A DNA stretch of 36,964 nucleotides from Candidatus Latescibacterota bacterium (GCA_022822565.1 JAJEAX010000049.1:1-36964), one strand, 5' to 3'. Shown: positions 16,325-23,949, counted from the first letter of the stretch. Numbers and translations are program-made. Notes: a model not told the origin generated them from the sequence alone.

Positions 16325-17407
16325 ATGAAATCTTGGTGGTTGACAGTCGGAGGCGTCTTTCTAGCCCTTTGCTTAGACTCGGGTTTAGAGGCGGCTGAAA
16401 ACCGTGTTGTGGAGATTATATACGACTTCAGAAAGGGACAGACAGATTGTCGTCCCCAGATTAGAGTCGATACTATACTTGTACACAACAATGACGGGAA
16501 AGGCGACAGTGACAAGACGAAGACGAGGATACATCAATTCGAGATCAGGCCAACTGACAACGTGATATTAATCATGAAATGGCAATGCGGTGCCACCACA
16601 CAATGCGATTCTACAGCTTCGGGGATTCAGTATACTGTGATGGGCAAGGCCAAGAGCATCAACGTACTAAAGGTACTCTTGGAAAATCTCACAAAATTAA
16701 CTATGCCGACCACCTCGAAAGAAGAAGAATCAAGTTCTAAAACGGGACAGTTTGCCGTCTCTAAAGTTAATAATACAATCTGTTTACAACTATTGCCGGT
16801 GAAAGACGACTTGGTGGCGGGTGGTCATCTCATCGTGGCTTTTAATAAAACAAAAGACCAGAATGGTGAAGACCTGGCCTCGTCAGGGCCGTGGATATTT
16901 CGAATTGGAACTCCTCCACCTCGATTCACAGTGTCGCAAGGTCTCGTGATCACAAACGTCGCGAAACCAACTGTCGCTATCACCAAGGGGAATGATATAT
17001 CAAAGACAGAGAATGGACAATCACAGTACGAACAGCAACTCCAGTTGCTGGATGCCGAGGAACAATGGCGACTGTTTCAGTCGCCTGTTACCTTCTTAAA
17101 TCTCAAGCCTTGGTCCGGTTGGCTACGTAAGGGATGTTGGGGACCATATCTGTCCGTAGGATTCCAGGTTGGGAAACAACCGTTCGACGATCTCGTGGTG
17201 GGCTTGACGTGGCGAAGGGCGGAGGGCGGTATCGGCGTGAACCTCACTTTTGGTGGAGTTATCAGTCGTGGAACAGAGATAGACAAAAATAGTGGATTTG
17301 TGAAAGATCAGAAGATTGATTCGAGCACTAATCTCACTGTGAACGACATTCCGACGCAGATATTATATAATGTGGGATTGGCATTCGGATTGTCTCTGGA
17401 TTTCTAA
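16325..17407 (+). CDS. Exported protein of unknown function
   Basis: The 360-residue product has a signal peptide (MKSWWLTVGGVFLALCLDSGLEAA) and no recognised domain. The mature part is beta-rich, with a central linker rich in Ser, Lys and Glu (about residues 135-145) and a C-terminal third of alternating polar and apolar residues ending in Phe (GLAFGLSLDF). That pattern resembles the last strands of an outer-membrane beta-barrel, where a terminal Phe is typical. Two ATGs lie close together; the one at 16325 is 6 bases from AGGAGG, while the one at 16319 abuts it. The stop is 59 bases before the WG-repeat gene. Confidence 0.7.
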   Translation: MKSWWLTVGGVFLALCLDSGLEAAENRVVEIIYDFRKGQTDCRPQIRVDTILVHNNDGKGDSDKTKTRIHQFEIRPTDNVILIMKWQCGATTQCDSTASGIQYTVMGKAKSINVLKVLLENLTKLTMPTTSKEEESSSKTGQFAVSKVNNTICLQLLPVKDDLVAGGHLIVAFNKTKDQNGEDLASSGPWIFRIGTPPPRFTVSQGLVITNVAKPTVAITKGNDISKTENGQSQYEQQLQLLDAEEQWRLFQSPVTFLNLKPWSGWLRKGCWGPYLSVGFQVGKQPFDDLVVGLTWRRAEGGIGVNLTFGGVISRGTEIDKNSGFVKDQKIDSSTNLTVNDIPTQILYNVGLAFGLSLDF

Positions 17408-17466
17408 CGGTGTGCCGTTTGACATTTAATGGGACAAGCTCTATCACAGTAAAGGAAGGTGCAGCG

Positions 17467-18492
17467 ATGAACAAGATATTATATATCCTGATTTTCTCAA
17501 CACTGCTATTTTCAAGCTCCGATGCACAACAGGGCGAGGTCGAATATGTTATCAAGCCGCAATTTGACGATGCTGAGGATTTTTCAGAGGGCCTGGCTAA
17601 AGTGAAAATTGGTGACAGATGGGGATTTATCAACAAGGAAGGACAATATGTTGCTAACCCCCAATTTGATATTGCCTGGTCTTTTTCAGAAGGCCTGGCT
17701 AAAGTGAAAATTGGTGACAAGTATGGGTATATCAACCAGAAAGGACGATATGTTATCAACCTGCTATTTGACGATGCTGAGGATTTTTCAGAGGGCCTGG
17801 CTAAAGTGAAAATTGGTGACAAGTATGGGTATATCAACAAGGAAGGACAAGTCGTTATCCAGCCGCAATTTGAATATAGCTTTTATTGTGGGGATTTTTC
17901 AGAAGGCTTGGCTTATGTATCCATTGATGGTGATGATGTGTATATCAACAAGGAAGGGCAGATTGTTATCCAGCCGCAATTTGAATATAGCTTTTATTGT
18001 GGGGATTTTTCAGAGGGCCTTGCTTGTGTGGAAAATGGAGACAATTATGGGTATATCAACAAAGAAGGGCAATTGGTTATCCAGCCCCAATTTGACGGAT
18101 CTCGAGGTTTTTCAGAAGGCCTGGCTCTTGTGAAAATTGGTGATAGGTATGGGTATATCAACGAGGAAGGACAATATGTTATCAATCCCCAATTTGACAA
18201 TGCCTGGTCTTTTTCAGAAGGTCTGGCCTGTGTGGGAATTGGCGACAAGTATGGGTATATCAACAAGGAAGGACAATATGTTGTTAATCCGCAATTTGAC
18301 AATGCTGGAATTCGTTTTTCAGAGGGCCTGGTTGATGTGAAAATTGGTGATAAGTGGGGGTATATCAATAAGGACGGACAAGTTGTCATCAAACCGCAAT
18401 TTGACTATGCTCGATTTTTTTCAGAAGGTCTGGCTGCTGTGAAAATTGGCGACAAGTATGGGTATATCAGTAAGGCGTCTTTTGAGAAATGA
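17467..18492 (+). CDS. Exported WG-repeat protein
   Basis: The 341-residue protein carries a signal peptide (MNKILYILIFSTLLFSSSDA) and then about nine WG repeats of 32-37 residues with the pattern FSEGLA.VKIGD.(W/Y)GYINKEGQ.VI.PQFD. WG (KWG) repeats are typical of exported or surface proteins of unknown ligand. The repeats are highly similar at the DNA level, pointing to recent expansion and possible copy-number change by slippage. The frame opens at 17410, but the ATG at 17467 begins the signal peptide and has AAGGAAGG upstream. The last 31 bases of the gene plus about 105 bases of flank recur at 21185-21293. Confidence 0.9.
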   Translation: MNKILYILIFSTLLFSSSDAQQGEVEYVIKPQFDDAEDFSEGLAKVKIGDRWGFINKEGQYVANPQFDIAWSFSEGLAKVKIGDKYGYINQKGRYVINLLFDDAEDFSEGLAKVKIGDKYGYINKEGQVVIQPQFEYSFYCGDFSEGLAYVSIDGDDVYINKEGQIVIQPQFEYSFYCGDFSEGLACVENGDNYGYINKEGQLVIQPQFDGSRGFSEGLALVKIGDRYGYINEEGQYVINPQFDNAWSFSEGLACVGIGDKYGYINKEGQYVVNPQFDNAGIRFSEGLVDVKIGDKWGYINKDGQVVIKPQFDYARFFSEGLAAVKIGDKYGYISKASFEK

Positions 18493-18597
18493 TGGCGTTC
18501 TCCCCTTTTGGTTCTGGACCGCGGCTAACCCCCTGCCTGCCCCTGTATGCTTTAAGCAGGGGCCGCGATGACAGGCAAACAGGGGAAATGGATTAGT
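18462..18597. repeat. Long direct repeat, copy A (WG gene tail plus flank)
   Basis: From GTATATCAGTAAGGCGTC through GGAAATGGATTAGT this matches 21185-21293 with few changes. Copy A has an extra segment of about 27 bases containing a GCCCCTG / CAGGGGC hairpin. The core GGA(C/T)CGCGGCTAA...CCCTGCC...CGATGACAGGC recurs again near 23575-23630. Confidence 0.85.
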
Positions 18598-18790
18598 CCT
18601 GTTCTTGATCTAACAGGTGCCCAAATGCTTCAAGATTGGCCACCTGAATCGCCGCGCGGTGCAACTGCTTGAGGCGTTGTAAATCGTCGATGGCGGCTAT
18701 GCGAGCAGATAGGGGGTGCGACACTTGGAGATCAAATCGAATCTCCAGCACATCGAGGAGATCTTCAATATAACCGCCCTGAATGACCGA
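18593..18790 (-). pseudogene. C-terminal tail of a Rpn/PD-(D/E)XK-type or DUF4351-like protein
   Basis: The minus-strand frame encodes LLDVLEIRFDLQVSHPLSAR, then DDLQRLKQLHRAAIQV and NLEAFGHLLDQEQD before the stop. This resembles the C-terminal tail found behind transposase-like Rpn nuclease domains (short helical DUF4351-type segments). The nuclease domain is missing; upstream the frame runs into the antitoxin gene. It is a gene remnant, not an intact gene. Confidence 0.5.
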
Positions 18791-18791
18791 T

Positions 18792-19106
18792 CTATTGCGA
18801 TAAGAGCATTTTGGCGAGATCGGATTTGGTGACCCCAAGCGCGAAAAGGGATCGAATCAATAGATCTACAGAAACAGAGGGATCACCCGTTTCGATTTTG
18901 GCAACACGAGATTGACTGGATTGGAGACACTTAGCCAGTTGTGTTTGGGTCAAATTTTCTCGCTTGCGACATTGACGCACTTTCTTGCTCAACGTGATTT
19001 TGAGATCAATGTAAGCGGCTTCTTCGTCGGTCAGACCCAGAAAATCGTCTGTTGAACCCACACGCCACCCAGCAGCCTCGAGAAGTTCTTTCTTTTTAGT
19101 ATTCAT
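18792..19106 (-). CDS. HigA-type antitoxin with XRE helix-turn-helix
   Basis: In this 104-residue protein the second half forms a Cro/C1-type HTH: LTQTQLAKCLQSSQSRVAKI around residues 52-71, followed by a helix ending LFALGVTKSDLAKMLLSQ. It follows the toxin gene by 3 bases, in the reversed order (toxin first) that marks HigBA-like modules. It should neutralise the toxin and repress the shared promoter by binding the palindrome at 19453-19476. An AGGA ribosome site lies inside the toxin stop region. Confidence 0.85.
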   Translation of the reverse strand: MNTKKKELLEAAGWRVGSTDDFLGLTDEEAAYIDLKITLSKKVRQCRKRENLTQTQLAKCLQSSQSRVAKIETGDPSVSVDLLIRSLFALGVTKSDLAKMLLSQ

Positions 19107-19109
19107 GAG

Positions 19110-19445
19110 TCATCCTATCGAATCGTAGTGTTGTAGCCGTCTTTTACAAATATCAATAATTCTTTTGGGCGTCTGACGAGTCCTTTTTTGAAAAACTTCT
19201 GCTATGACGATGGCATCCGAATCAATGCGATAGATAATTCGCCAGGTCTCATTCTGATCTCGAATTCTCAATTCGTAACAATGTCTTCCAATAGAGGGCA
19301 TTGGTCTGGCTTGAGGCATTGAAAGCAGTTCACCGGCTTGAAGACTCCTCAGAAGAAAACCTGCTTCGATTCTCGCCGCTGAAGAAAATGGGGGTGTCTT
19401 GATTTGTCCGTGAAGCCATACAAGAGGTTTGTCAGAAGGACTCAT
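19110..19445 (-). CDS. RelE/ParE-superfamily toxin, HigB-like (phage-derived Gp49 type)
   Basis: The 111-residue protein starts MSPSDKPLVWLHGQIKTPPF, wording typical of the Gp49/HigB-like branch, with RIEAGFLLRSLQAG, SIGRHCYELRIRD, WRIIYRIDSDAIVIAEVF and a C-terminal RRLQHYD. Members are ribosome-dependent mRNA interferases that halt translation. The frame extends to 19472, but that start lies inside the operator palindrome. The ATG at 19445 coincides with the predicted transcription start, giving a leaderless mRNA, and it lacks a Shine-Dalgarno site, which fits. Ancestral arginine and lysine residues of the family (R, K in FQKRTRQTPK) are kept, so activity is plausible. Confidence 0.85.
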   Translation of the reverse strand: MSPSDKPLVWLHGQIKTPPFSSAARIEAGFLLRSLQAGELLSMPQARPMPSIGRHCYELRIRDQNETWRIIYRIDSDAIVIAEVFQKRTRQTPKRIIDICKRRLQHYDSIG

Positions 19446-19451
19446 AAAAGG

Positions 19452-19479
19452 AATATATGTCAAATATGACATATATCAA
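19452..19479 (-). promoter_or_regulatory. Promoter and operator of the toxin-antitoxin operon
   Basis: On the minus strand TTGATA (19479-19474) and TATATT (19457-19452) are spaced by 16 bases. A perfect 10-base inverted repeat, ATATATGTCA-AATA-TGACATATAT (19453-19476), fills the spacer and overlaps both boxes, the usual place for autorepression. Transcription should begin near 19445. Confidence 0.7.
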
Positions 19480-19520
19480 AAGAGAAAATTTAACTGTGGC
19501 AAATACCTGATAATAGCTTT

Positions 19521-19619
19521 TCACTCACTCCGCAGGGAATCCACAGGATTAGCGCCCGCAGTTCTGACAGCCTGCCACCCCACCGTCATCAGAGCAATGA
19601 TCAGCGTCAGCACGACGCG
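19521..19619 (-). pseudogene. 3' remnant of an FtsX/MacB-type ABC transporter permease, copy 1
   Basis: The minus strand encodes RVVLTLIIALMTVGWQAVRT then AGANPVDSLRSE and a stop. This is the closing transmembrane helix and C-terminus of a MacB-like permease (ALLTVSWQAIRAALANPVDALR in typical members). Nothing further upstream matches, so only the last 32 codons remain. A second remnant lies at 23746-23817. Confidence 0.75.
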
Positions 19620-19720
19620 ATGAAGAGAACATTGACTATAGAGGTAGAAGGCACACGTAAAGCAAGTTATCAGTACAAGACATTCTGTGCTTAAGACTGC
19701 AAGAAGGGGGAGGATTCAGT

Positions 19721-20989
19721 ATGTGGCGTATTTTTGTTGTATTAACAGTTGTGTTGGGATTCTTCACAGTTGCATCTGCCCAACTACCACCAAAGGTCAT
19801 AGCTGACAAATATCGGATTCAGTTAGAACAGCGACTTGAAAAAGAAAAATATAAAGCTGCTCTCAACATGGTAGAAAAGATCATCGCGCTGGCAAAAGAA
19901 CGCAGTTTTACATTGCCGCACGAATTCCACTTCCAGTATGCACAGATTGCCTTTTCAACAAGCTCAACCCAGGCCGCGTTTGACGCAGTGAACAAGTATC
20001 TATCAGCCGGACAGAAAGGCGCGTTCTACGAGGAGGCACTGGTGTTGTTAATCAATATTGAGAAGGAGCTTGAGAAGTTTGAATTTGGACTCACCGGATT
20101 GGCCAACCATTCTTCATGCTATTTCTGGAATTCCTCTCCTGAAATATACCCTGACATGGCCTGGTCTGGTGAGTGTTCCGGCGGCTTTGCCCAAGGTGAG
20201 GGAACACTCATCGGGGACTCTTTGAGTGACGCTTATTTTGCCCAAAATGCTCATTCCGTAAAAAAAGTAACAAGAAAAGAAAGGGGACAGTTTCAGAAGG
20301 GTAAGAAGCATGGGCATTGGGTCGAGTCTTACAAGGACAGCACGTGGTACGAATCACCCCCTGGGAAAACATGGTTGCGGGTATCGGAAGGCCTCTATGT
20401 TGAGGGCAAGAGACACGGATATTGGATCACTCATCTTGATTCACTCATAGATGAAGAAGGTCCCTATATAGATGGTAAGAGGCACGGAGACTGGGTCCAT
20501 TATTTTTCGGACAAAGGTGTAAAGGGAGAACATCTTATCTATGGAGTGCATAGGTGGTTCGAATACTGGTATAGTTGGCAAGGACGCCGGGCTCTTCCTG
20601 GATATGGAGACACGCACCGGGAAGCATTGGAGGAAGGCCCCTATGTGGAGGGCAAGAGGCACGGACGCTGGGTCGTTAGACGCACCTACGGCATTGACCT
20701 GCCTACTTGGAAATATCCCAGCGATTATTATCAGATTATAAAACAAGAAGGCCCCTATGTGGGCGACAAAAAGCATGGAGATTGGATCCATTATTTTCCG
20801 GATGGGAGTGTAGAGGCAAAAGGTTCCTATGTGGACAACAAGAGACATGGAAAATGGGTCCATTATTTTCCAGATGGGAGTGTAAGAATAAAAACATTTT
20901 GGACGAACGGCGAGAGGTCTGGACATTGGGTCTGGTATCATTGGAACGGGGATTTAGAATCATCCAAGACATACGGAACTGGTGAATAG
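19721..20989 (+). CDS. Exported protein with helical N-domain and MORN-type repeats
   Basis: The 422-residue product has a signal peptide (MWRIFVVLTVVLGFFTVASA), then an alpha-helical, TPR-like domain (about residues 25-115), a Cys-containing linker, and from about residue 185 to the end some eight MORN_2/YwqK-like repeats of the form GPYV(D/E)GK(R/K)HG.WVHYFPDGS. Such repeats form beta-sheets that bind membranes, proteins or peptidoglycan; the function here is unknown. The start ATG follows AAGGGGGAGG. The TPR-like part recurs as a fragment in the debris just downstream (20982-21185), suggesting that this domain is mobile or repeatedly duplicated in the genome. Confidence 0.85.
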   Translation: MWRIFVVLTVVLGFFTVASAQLPPKVIADKYRIQLEQRLEKEKYKAALNMVEKIIALAKERSFTLPHEFHFQYAQIAFSTSSTQAAFDAVNKYLSAGQKGAFYEEALVLLINIEKELEKFEFGLTGLANHSSCYFWNSSPEIYPDMAWSGECSGGFAQGEGTLIGDSLSDAYFAQNAHSVKKVTRKERGQFQKGKKHGHWVESYKDSTWYESPPGKTWLRVSEGLYVEGKRHGYWITHLDSLIDEEGPYIDGKRHGDWVHYFSDKGVKGEHLIYGVHRWFEYWYSWQGRRALPGYGDTHREALEEGPYVEGKRHGRWVVRRTYGIDLPTWKYPSDYYQIIKQEGPYVGDKKHGDWIHYFPDGSVEAKGSYVDNKRHGKWVHYFPDGSVRIKTFWTNGERSGHWVWYHWNGDLESSKTYGTGE

Positions 20990-21185
20990 CGGCGTGGGCG
21001 TTGGCACAGTGCGCTGGCTACTGGGCCATCGCAATTTGCAGACAACTCAGATGTCGTTTGAATATGTACAGATTGCTATGAAGGCAGGCGAACCTCGGAC
21101 TGCGCTTGACGCGGTGAAGAAGTATTTAGCCACAGCAGGGAAGGAGGGACAGTTCTACCAAGCGCAGTCCAAAGGTGGGGTATAG
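20982..21185 (+). pseudogene. Mosaic remnant: tyrosine-recombinase tail fused to a TPR-like fragment
   Basis: Starting at a GTG overlapping the end of the MORN gene, the frame reads VNSGVGVGTVRWLLGHRNLQ then TTQ, which matches the C-terminal box of tyrosine recombinases (LLGHxxxxTTQ). Directly after, it reads FEYVQIAMKAGEPRTALDAV and KKYLATAGKEGQFYQ, which matches the helical domain of the preceding MORN gene (DAVNKYLSAGQKGAFYEEAL). The catalytic tyrosine is lost. Two unrelated gene pieces are thus joined in one frame by recombination. Confidence 0.7.
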
Positions 21186-21293
21186 TATATCAGTAAGGCG
21201 TCTTTTGAGAAATGATGGCGCTCTCCCCTTTTGGTTCTGGATCGCGGCTTAAACCCTGCCACGATGACAGGCAAACAGGGGAAATGGATTAGT
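21185..21293. repeat. Long direct repeat, copy B
   Basis: It matches copy A at 18462-18597, including the last ten codons and stop of the WG-repeat gene (ISKASFEK), but without any WG gene in front. Together the copies bracket about 2.6 kb with the toxin-antitoxin pair and the MORN gene. Confidence 0.85.
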
Positions 21294-21314
21294 TGTATTC
21301 CATGTGGGCTTCTC

Positions 21315-21520
21315 TTTTTGACATACTCCCACGGCTGAAGCCAGTGGGATTCTTGTAGCTTCATCGGGGATTGTGGTATCATCAGCGATAGCGTGCTGTG
21401 CAAGCCACGTCTTACGTCGCCTCCTCCATAGGTGGATGCCCCCACCTGTGAATGTTTATTGCAGCATTGCGGTCTCTATCTATGACAAGACCACAACAGC
21501 CACACCGAAATGTTCTCTCT
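21315..21520 (-). ncRNA. Candidate omega (right-end) RNA of TnpB
   Basis: In IS605-type elements the guide RNA of TnpB overlaps the 3' end of tnpB and the right end of the element, with the guide taken from the flanking DNA. Here that is the minus strand from within tnpB through the hairpin at 21328-21348. The limits are only approximate; the guide would lie just below about 21320. Confidence 0.4.
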
Positions 21521-22521
21521 CGCAGTTCAAGGTCTTCTTTGACTGTGCCACAGGAAGAGCAGGTCTTAGAAGTGGGCAGCCACTGGTTGAGTTGCACAAC
21601 CTTCTTGCCTGTCTTTTGTGCCACATACTTGAGTGTGGTGAGAAAATCAAAGAAGCCGAGGTCACTGACCTTTCTGCCCCACAACTGTTTCATGGCTTTA
21701 ATGTTGAGTTTCTCAAAGCACATGATGTCGTATTGCTTACACAGTTGGCGGGCAAGCCACCAGTGGTATTCTCGTCGTTGGTTAGCAATACGCCGATGCA
21801 CATGGGCAAGGTCTTTCCTTGCACGGTGGCGATTGTTGCTCCCCTTCTCCTTGCGAGAAAGATTACGGTTGGCTTGCTTGACCTTACGAGAATTGCGAGA
21901 AAAATACAGAGGCGATTGTATTTGTGTGCCGTCACTGGCCGTGAGGTATGTTTTCAAGCCGAAGTCAAAGCCTGCGGTTCTACCCGTCTTGACAATGAAT
22001 GACTTGATACCTTTTGCTTTGGCAACAACACACAGCCACAGATCGCCTACACGGTCACGCTTGATTGTGACCGCCTTGATACTGTCTTTGTTGAAGTCTC
22101 TGCTTTTGTGATACCGAAATATGCGTTTGCCTATACGCACCTTGTTGCCTTCAAGAAACTTGTAGCCAGTTTGCTTGAGTGTATAGGACTTGTATTTGAA
22201 CCAACTACGGAATTGGGGGGGACGCTTATTGTCTTTGGCAAAGAACTTCTGATAGCCAAAGTCTATGCGTTCTACCACATTCTGCAACGCCTGGGAAGGC
22301 AATAAGCACCAGGCAGAAAAACGAACGGTCTTCTTCAGATTCGACAAGTGGCGCATCAGCCTGTACTTGCCCGGATACTTGCCGAACAGGCGATAGTATC
22401 GCTTGTGCAGAGCAATGAAGTGGTTATACACACCTACAAAAGCGTCTATATCTCGGTGGAGATATTTGTTGCGGTCACAACGACTATACAGCTTGTATTT
22501 GTAGGTCAAATACATGGACAA
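21412..22521 (-). CDS. tnpB: TnpB, RNA-guided nuclease of IS605-type elements
   Basis: The 369-residue protein is of typical TnpB length. The RuvC triad is visible: Asp186 in GFDFGLK, Glu270 in MCFEKLN, Asp350 in DRDRNAAIN. A zinc ribbon is formed by Cys321/Cys324 (CSSCG) and Cys340/Cys343 (CGCCG). The N-terminal Trp/Arg-rich and helical part fits the WED/REC region. All catalytic residues are kept, so the enzyme is probably an active guide-directed DNA endonuclease that helps retain the element. No frameshift is seen. A terminator-like hairpin on the same strand lies between the left end and the start codon. Confidence 0.93.
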   Translation of the reverse strand: MSMYLTYKYKLYSRCDRNKYLHRDIDAFVGVYNHFIALHKRYYRLFGKYPGKYRLMRHLSNLKKTVRFSAWCLLPSQALQNVVERIDFGYQKFFAKDNKRPPQFRSWFKYKSYTLKQTGYKFLEGNKVRIGKRIFRYHKSRDFNKDSIKAVTIKRDRVGDLWLCVVAKAKGIKSFIVKTGRTAGFDFGLKTYLTASDGTQIQSPLYFSRNSRKVKQANRNLSRKEKGSNNRHRARKDLAHVHRRIANQRREYHWWLARQLCKQYDIMCFEKLNIKAMKQLWGRKVSDLGFFDFLTTLKYVAQKTGKKVVQLNQWLPTSKTCSSCGTVKEDLELRERTFRCGCCGLVIDRDRNAAINIHRWGHPPMEEAT

Positions 22522-22535
22522 CCACCATAGAAAAA

Positions 22536-22652
22536 AGCCCGCTACAGTTGTCCTCTAAAAGCCAATAGCTATCAGACCAAAACGGGCTGTTATAGACACA
22601 AAAAAGGCTATTGGTTTTCTTTTTAGAGGACATTGATAATGTCCTCATTTTT
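22536..22652. other. Nested inverted repeats and terminator upstream of tnpB
   Basis: GTCCTCTAAAA-GCCAATAG (22550-22568) pairs with CTATTGG (22608-22614) and TTTTAGAGGAC (22621-22631). Inside and across it AGCCCG (22536-22541) pairs with CGGGCT (22583-22588), giving on the minus strand a stem followed by six T. On the plus strand GAGGACATT-GAT-AATGTCCTC (22626-22646) is followed by ATTTTTC, a good terminator. The folds overlap and so exclude one another. Confidence 0.6.
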
Positions 22653-22761
22653 CGGCGTTAGGTCAAGGTGCATATATACGCTAAAGCTCAAATGGAAGCC
22701 CTTATTATCCCACGGCTAAAGCTCGTGGGCTTTACGGGCTATTGGGTAAAGTGTTTTATAC

Positions 22762-23193
22762 TCACTGACCGTTTGTTGTATTCCCATTTTGGTCTTCTAA
22801 GGCAGCGCGTATGGCTTCTATATCAATATCCGGATGCATTTTTTTTATGATAGCAATGGTTTCCTCATGTCCTTTTCTTTGCCCATCCTGGAAGCGTTTT
22901 TCAAGATACCTTTCAGTCTCAGCACGGATTTTTTGAACTGGGACGATCATGAGATTTACCCCCTCTATAATGAAGAATGATAGAGTGATAGCAGAGAGAC
23001 CTATGGATCCTATAATACTGATTACCGTAATAATTGCATCGTAATCAGGTTTGGTAATTTTGTTCCAATTGTACCAAAGGACCAGTGCCAGAGAAGAGAC
23101 AAAGAACAGTGCTGCTAAAGCTATCAGCCATGTTCTTTCTGTATCTCCAGTGCTCCAAATCGACACCCTTTCTTCGTCTGTTTTCTCCGCCAT
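22762..23193 (-). CDS. Small two-helix membrane protein, function unknown
   Basis: The 143-residue product has a short polar N-terminus, two transmembrane helices (about residues 22-42 and 56-78) and a charged C-terminal helix (about 88-135; RAETERYLEKRFQDGQRKG). Both ends are predicted on the cytoplasmic side. No family is recognised; the tail's Gln-Arg-Lys-Gly-His-Glu stretch is like the linkers in Rpn-type proteins. The IS605-type element sits just beyond its 3' end. AAAGG lies upstream of the ATG. Confidence 0.65.
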   Translation of the reverse strand: MAEKTDEERVSIWSTGDTERTWLIALAALFFVSSLALVLWYNWNKITKPDYDAIITVISIIGSIGLSAITLSFFIIEGVNLMIVPVQKIRAETERYLEKRFQDGQRKGHEETIAIIKKMHPDIDIEAIRAALEDQNGNTTNGQ

Positions 23194-23866
23194 TCTATTG
23201 TGCCTTTTCTCTTCTCTCTATGTTCCCTATATAAGTATAGAGAAAATAGATTTCTAATGCAATTTCGGCCTAGATATAGTTTCAATGTCTGCCATAAGAG
23301 AGGCCTCAGGTCTGAGAGTTGGTCGTACTTTGGACGAACGCAACAGTCAGGACCCAAGCAAATATCAGGCCAAGATCATAAAATTGAGCGATAAAAGGAG
23401 GCTCGACAGAGATCCAGGCATCTCATTATGCATTTAATATGCTGTATTGAGCTATTATTCACAACTCGAATTTCAGGATCGTCTGTTGAAGCGGAGCGCA
23501 AGCCTTGACGGAAAAAGTGTACATTTTGAGCAATAAATGAGTGATTTGGTGAAAGATATGTACTTCTCATCATGCCACGATGACAGGCGAAAATCACTGG
23601 ATCGCGGCTAACCCCCTGCCGCGATGACGAGAGATGGAGACTACTCAATACCATGTCGCGATAACGGCTCTGGCGATCGACAGATTGCTCCAAATCTGAA
23701 TGGAAAAGCTCAAAATCCTGTATGCCTACTGATATCAATAGATTTTTACTCACCCCGCAGGGAATCCACAGGATTGGCTCCCGCAGTTCTAACTGCCTGC
23801 CAGCCCACCGTCATTAGATCATTCCTCAAAAAATAGATCAAGTCAACTTTTTTCACTGCAAAGTTC
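23194..23866. other. Gene-free stretch with repeats and remnants
   Basis: No intact gene is seen. A third partial copy of the dispersed repeat lies at about 23575-23630, with the inverted repeat TCGCGGC / GCCGCGA (23602-23608, 23618-23624). The FtsX-type remnant at 23746-23817 follows. A short frame around 23310-23440 reads VGRTLDERNSQDPSKYQAKI, which may be another remnant but has no recognised parent. Confidence 0.5.
23746..23817 (-). pseudogene. 3' remnant of an FtsX/MacB-type ABC transporter permease, copy 2
   Basis: The minus strand encodes LMTVGWQAVRTAGANPVDSL followed by RGE and a stop, nearly the same as the remnant at 19521-19619. Only about 23 codons remain. Confidence 0.7.
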
Positions 23867-23895
23867 TTGTGTACATAACATCAGTGTTTTATAAT
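23867..23895 (+). promoter_or_regulatory. Sigma-70-type promoter of the LarA-like gene block
   Basis: TATAAT at 23890-23895 is a perfect -10 box; TTGTGT at 23867-23872 is a partial -35 box at a 17-base spacing. The start would lie near 23902, about 48 bases before the ATG at 23950. Confidence 0.6.
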
Positions 23896-23949
23896 GTGCT
23901 TCATCAAACGAGACCCCAATCCAACCACACAAAAACAAAAGAGGCCGCG

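Larger units (their letters stand above)
21315..22740 (-). mobile_element. IS605-superfamily element carrying only tnpB (IS1341-like)
   Basis: The element is defined by tnpB and by similar imperfect hairpins at both ends: CCCAC-GGC-TGAA-GCC-A-GTGGG at 21328-21348 and CCCAC...GCTAAAGC...GTGGG at 22709-22729. Single-stranded hairpins with a bulge are the recognition sites of the HUH transposase TnpA. No tnpA is present, so movement would need TnpA from elsewhere. Exact ends are uncertain by some 10-15 bases. It lies between the gene debris and the two-helix membrane protein gene. Confidence 0.7.

Noticed and set aside
17560-18480. Regular direct repeats resembling a CRISPR or tandem array
   Set aside because: Unit length and frame match the WG repeats of the coding sequence; there are no unique spacers.
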